Shown here: positions 63,712 to 64,000 of the stretch, one piece after another
Numbering within the stretch: the stretch's first letter is position 1
Layout: each line of letters starts with the position of its first letter
Assembly (NCBI RefSeq): GCF_002736205.1
Contig: NZ_CP024091.1
Span: 3,283,555 to 3,347,554, forward strand
Length of the DNA stretch: 64,000 bases
Reading direction: 5' to 3'
Source of the DNA: Pedobacter ginsengisoli
Lineage (GTDB): Bacteria > Bacteroidota > Bacteroidia > Sphingobacteriales > Sphingobacteriaceae
The notes under the pieces: model-generated
Databases searched by the model: none
What the model saw: the letters and a program-made list of their open reading frames with translations, nothing else
Told to the model about the DNA's origin: nothing
Position numbers and translations under genes: made by a program

Positions 63712-63735
63712 ATTGCCTGGGCCATAAAGAAAGGA

Positions 63736-63758
63736 GGCCGTTTCATAATGAGACGGCC
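63736..63758. terminator. hairpin GGCCGTTTCAT-A-ATGAGACGGCC
   Basis: An 11-bp stem with one G-U pair, 25 nt after the effector-binding gene and 13 nt before the end of the minus-strand ORF, suited to a shared terminator of convergent genes. The T-run is weak. Confidence 0.55.
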
Positions 63759-63770
63759 CTGCTTGTCAGA

Positions 63771-63983
63771 TTATGAAGATTTGATATACCCCATCCTCCT
63801 GTCCTGAGCACTTGCAATCCCTGTCTTGTTATCAGCCTCCACTCCGAAATCCTTTATCAAATATATCCAGCAACTTTTAGGGTCGTCTCTTTGACAACTA
63901 AAGGTTGTCTGGTAGGTTGCCCACAATAAAGGGATAGAAAACGGCTTAGCATCGACAAACGACCAAAACATATCGTCGGTCAA
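63771..63983 (-). CDS. short ORF, hypothetical
   Basis: About 66-70 codons (ATG 63971 or TTG 63983), ending at 63771. The product is Trp/Phe-rich (FWSFVDAKPFSIPLLWATYQ) and looks like real protein. A TAA lies in frame just upstream at about 63991-63993, so it is either a small gene or the C-terminal fragment of a longer gene disrupted outside or at the window edge. I do not recognise the family. Confidence 0.35.
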   Translation of the reverse strand: MTDDMFWSFVDAKPFSIPLLWATYQTTFSCQRDDPKSCWIYLIKDFGVEADNKTGIASAQDRRMGYIKSS

Positions 63984-64000
63984 CCTTCTATCTTAAGCTC

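Overview
The window looks like a chromosomal segment of a Bacteroidota bacterium, most plausibly Sphingobacteriaceae (Pedobacter or Mucilaginibacter type). The evidence is a low-GC genome with weak Shine-Dalgarno signals, glycan-degradation genes (GH16, GH10, CE1, GH92), a type IX secretion (T9SS) type B sorting domain beside a PorP/SprF protein, TlpA/DUF4369, LytTR two-component genes, YceI, PKD and ZU5 lipoproteins, and a serC/DUF1015 cluster. Family calls come from reading translated sequence and motifs; no database search was run.

Layout. 1-11 kb is carbohydrate metabolism: the 5' part of a GH16 gene, a HEAT protein, a secreted propeller-cupredoxin protein with a small partner, then divergently a GH10 xylanase and CE1 esterase. 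Two identical 10-bp palindromes lie 35-36 nt before the two divergent start codons. A GH92 plus EEP-family hydrolase pair follows. 11-12 kb holds decayed coding pieces and a repeated 13-bp motif. 12-13 kb encodes a Tat-exported protein of the 5'-nucleotidase fold that has lost its metal-binding motifs.

13.1-30.2 kb is the most unusual part: nine tightly spaced genes on the + strand. They encode three tail-collar (MdpB-like) proteins, a periplasmic-binding-fold protein without a signal peptide, a 3,531-residue T9SS adhesin with 28 near-identical 90-residue YDG repeats, a PorP/SprF protein, an Asp/Asn beta-hydroxylase-like oxygenase, a sulfotransferase and a PhyH-like oxygenase. I infer a possible surface-fibre system with its own modifying enzymes.

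30.2-34.7 kb is a minus-strand cluster, serC - group-2 sigma factor - DUF1015, with a divergent Lrp/AsnC regulator. 34.7-47.4 kb is accessory DNA: one decayed and two complete ISL3-like elements in opposite orientations, an AbiE-like nucleotidyltransferase/winged-helix pair with a strong inverted repeat at its promoter, a small gene cut by an IS, a methyltransferase between 23-bp direct repeats, a frameshifted large serine recombinase with a second remnant, and a HEPN-like protein.

47.4-64 kb is mostly envelope and signalling: OmpA, a LytTR regulator next to a truncated histidine kinase, a dihaem cytochrome c with a secreted partner, GNAT, a class C serine hydrolase with a beta-barrel protein, a TPR protein, an intact LytS-type kinase followed by a decayed regulator, YceI, PKD and ZU5 lipoproteins, and an effector-binding protein. 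The two kinase/regulator loci have decayed in complementary ways.
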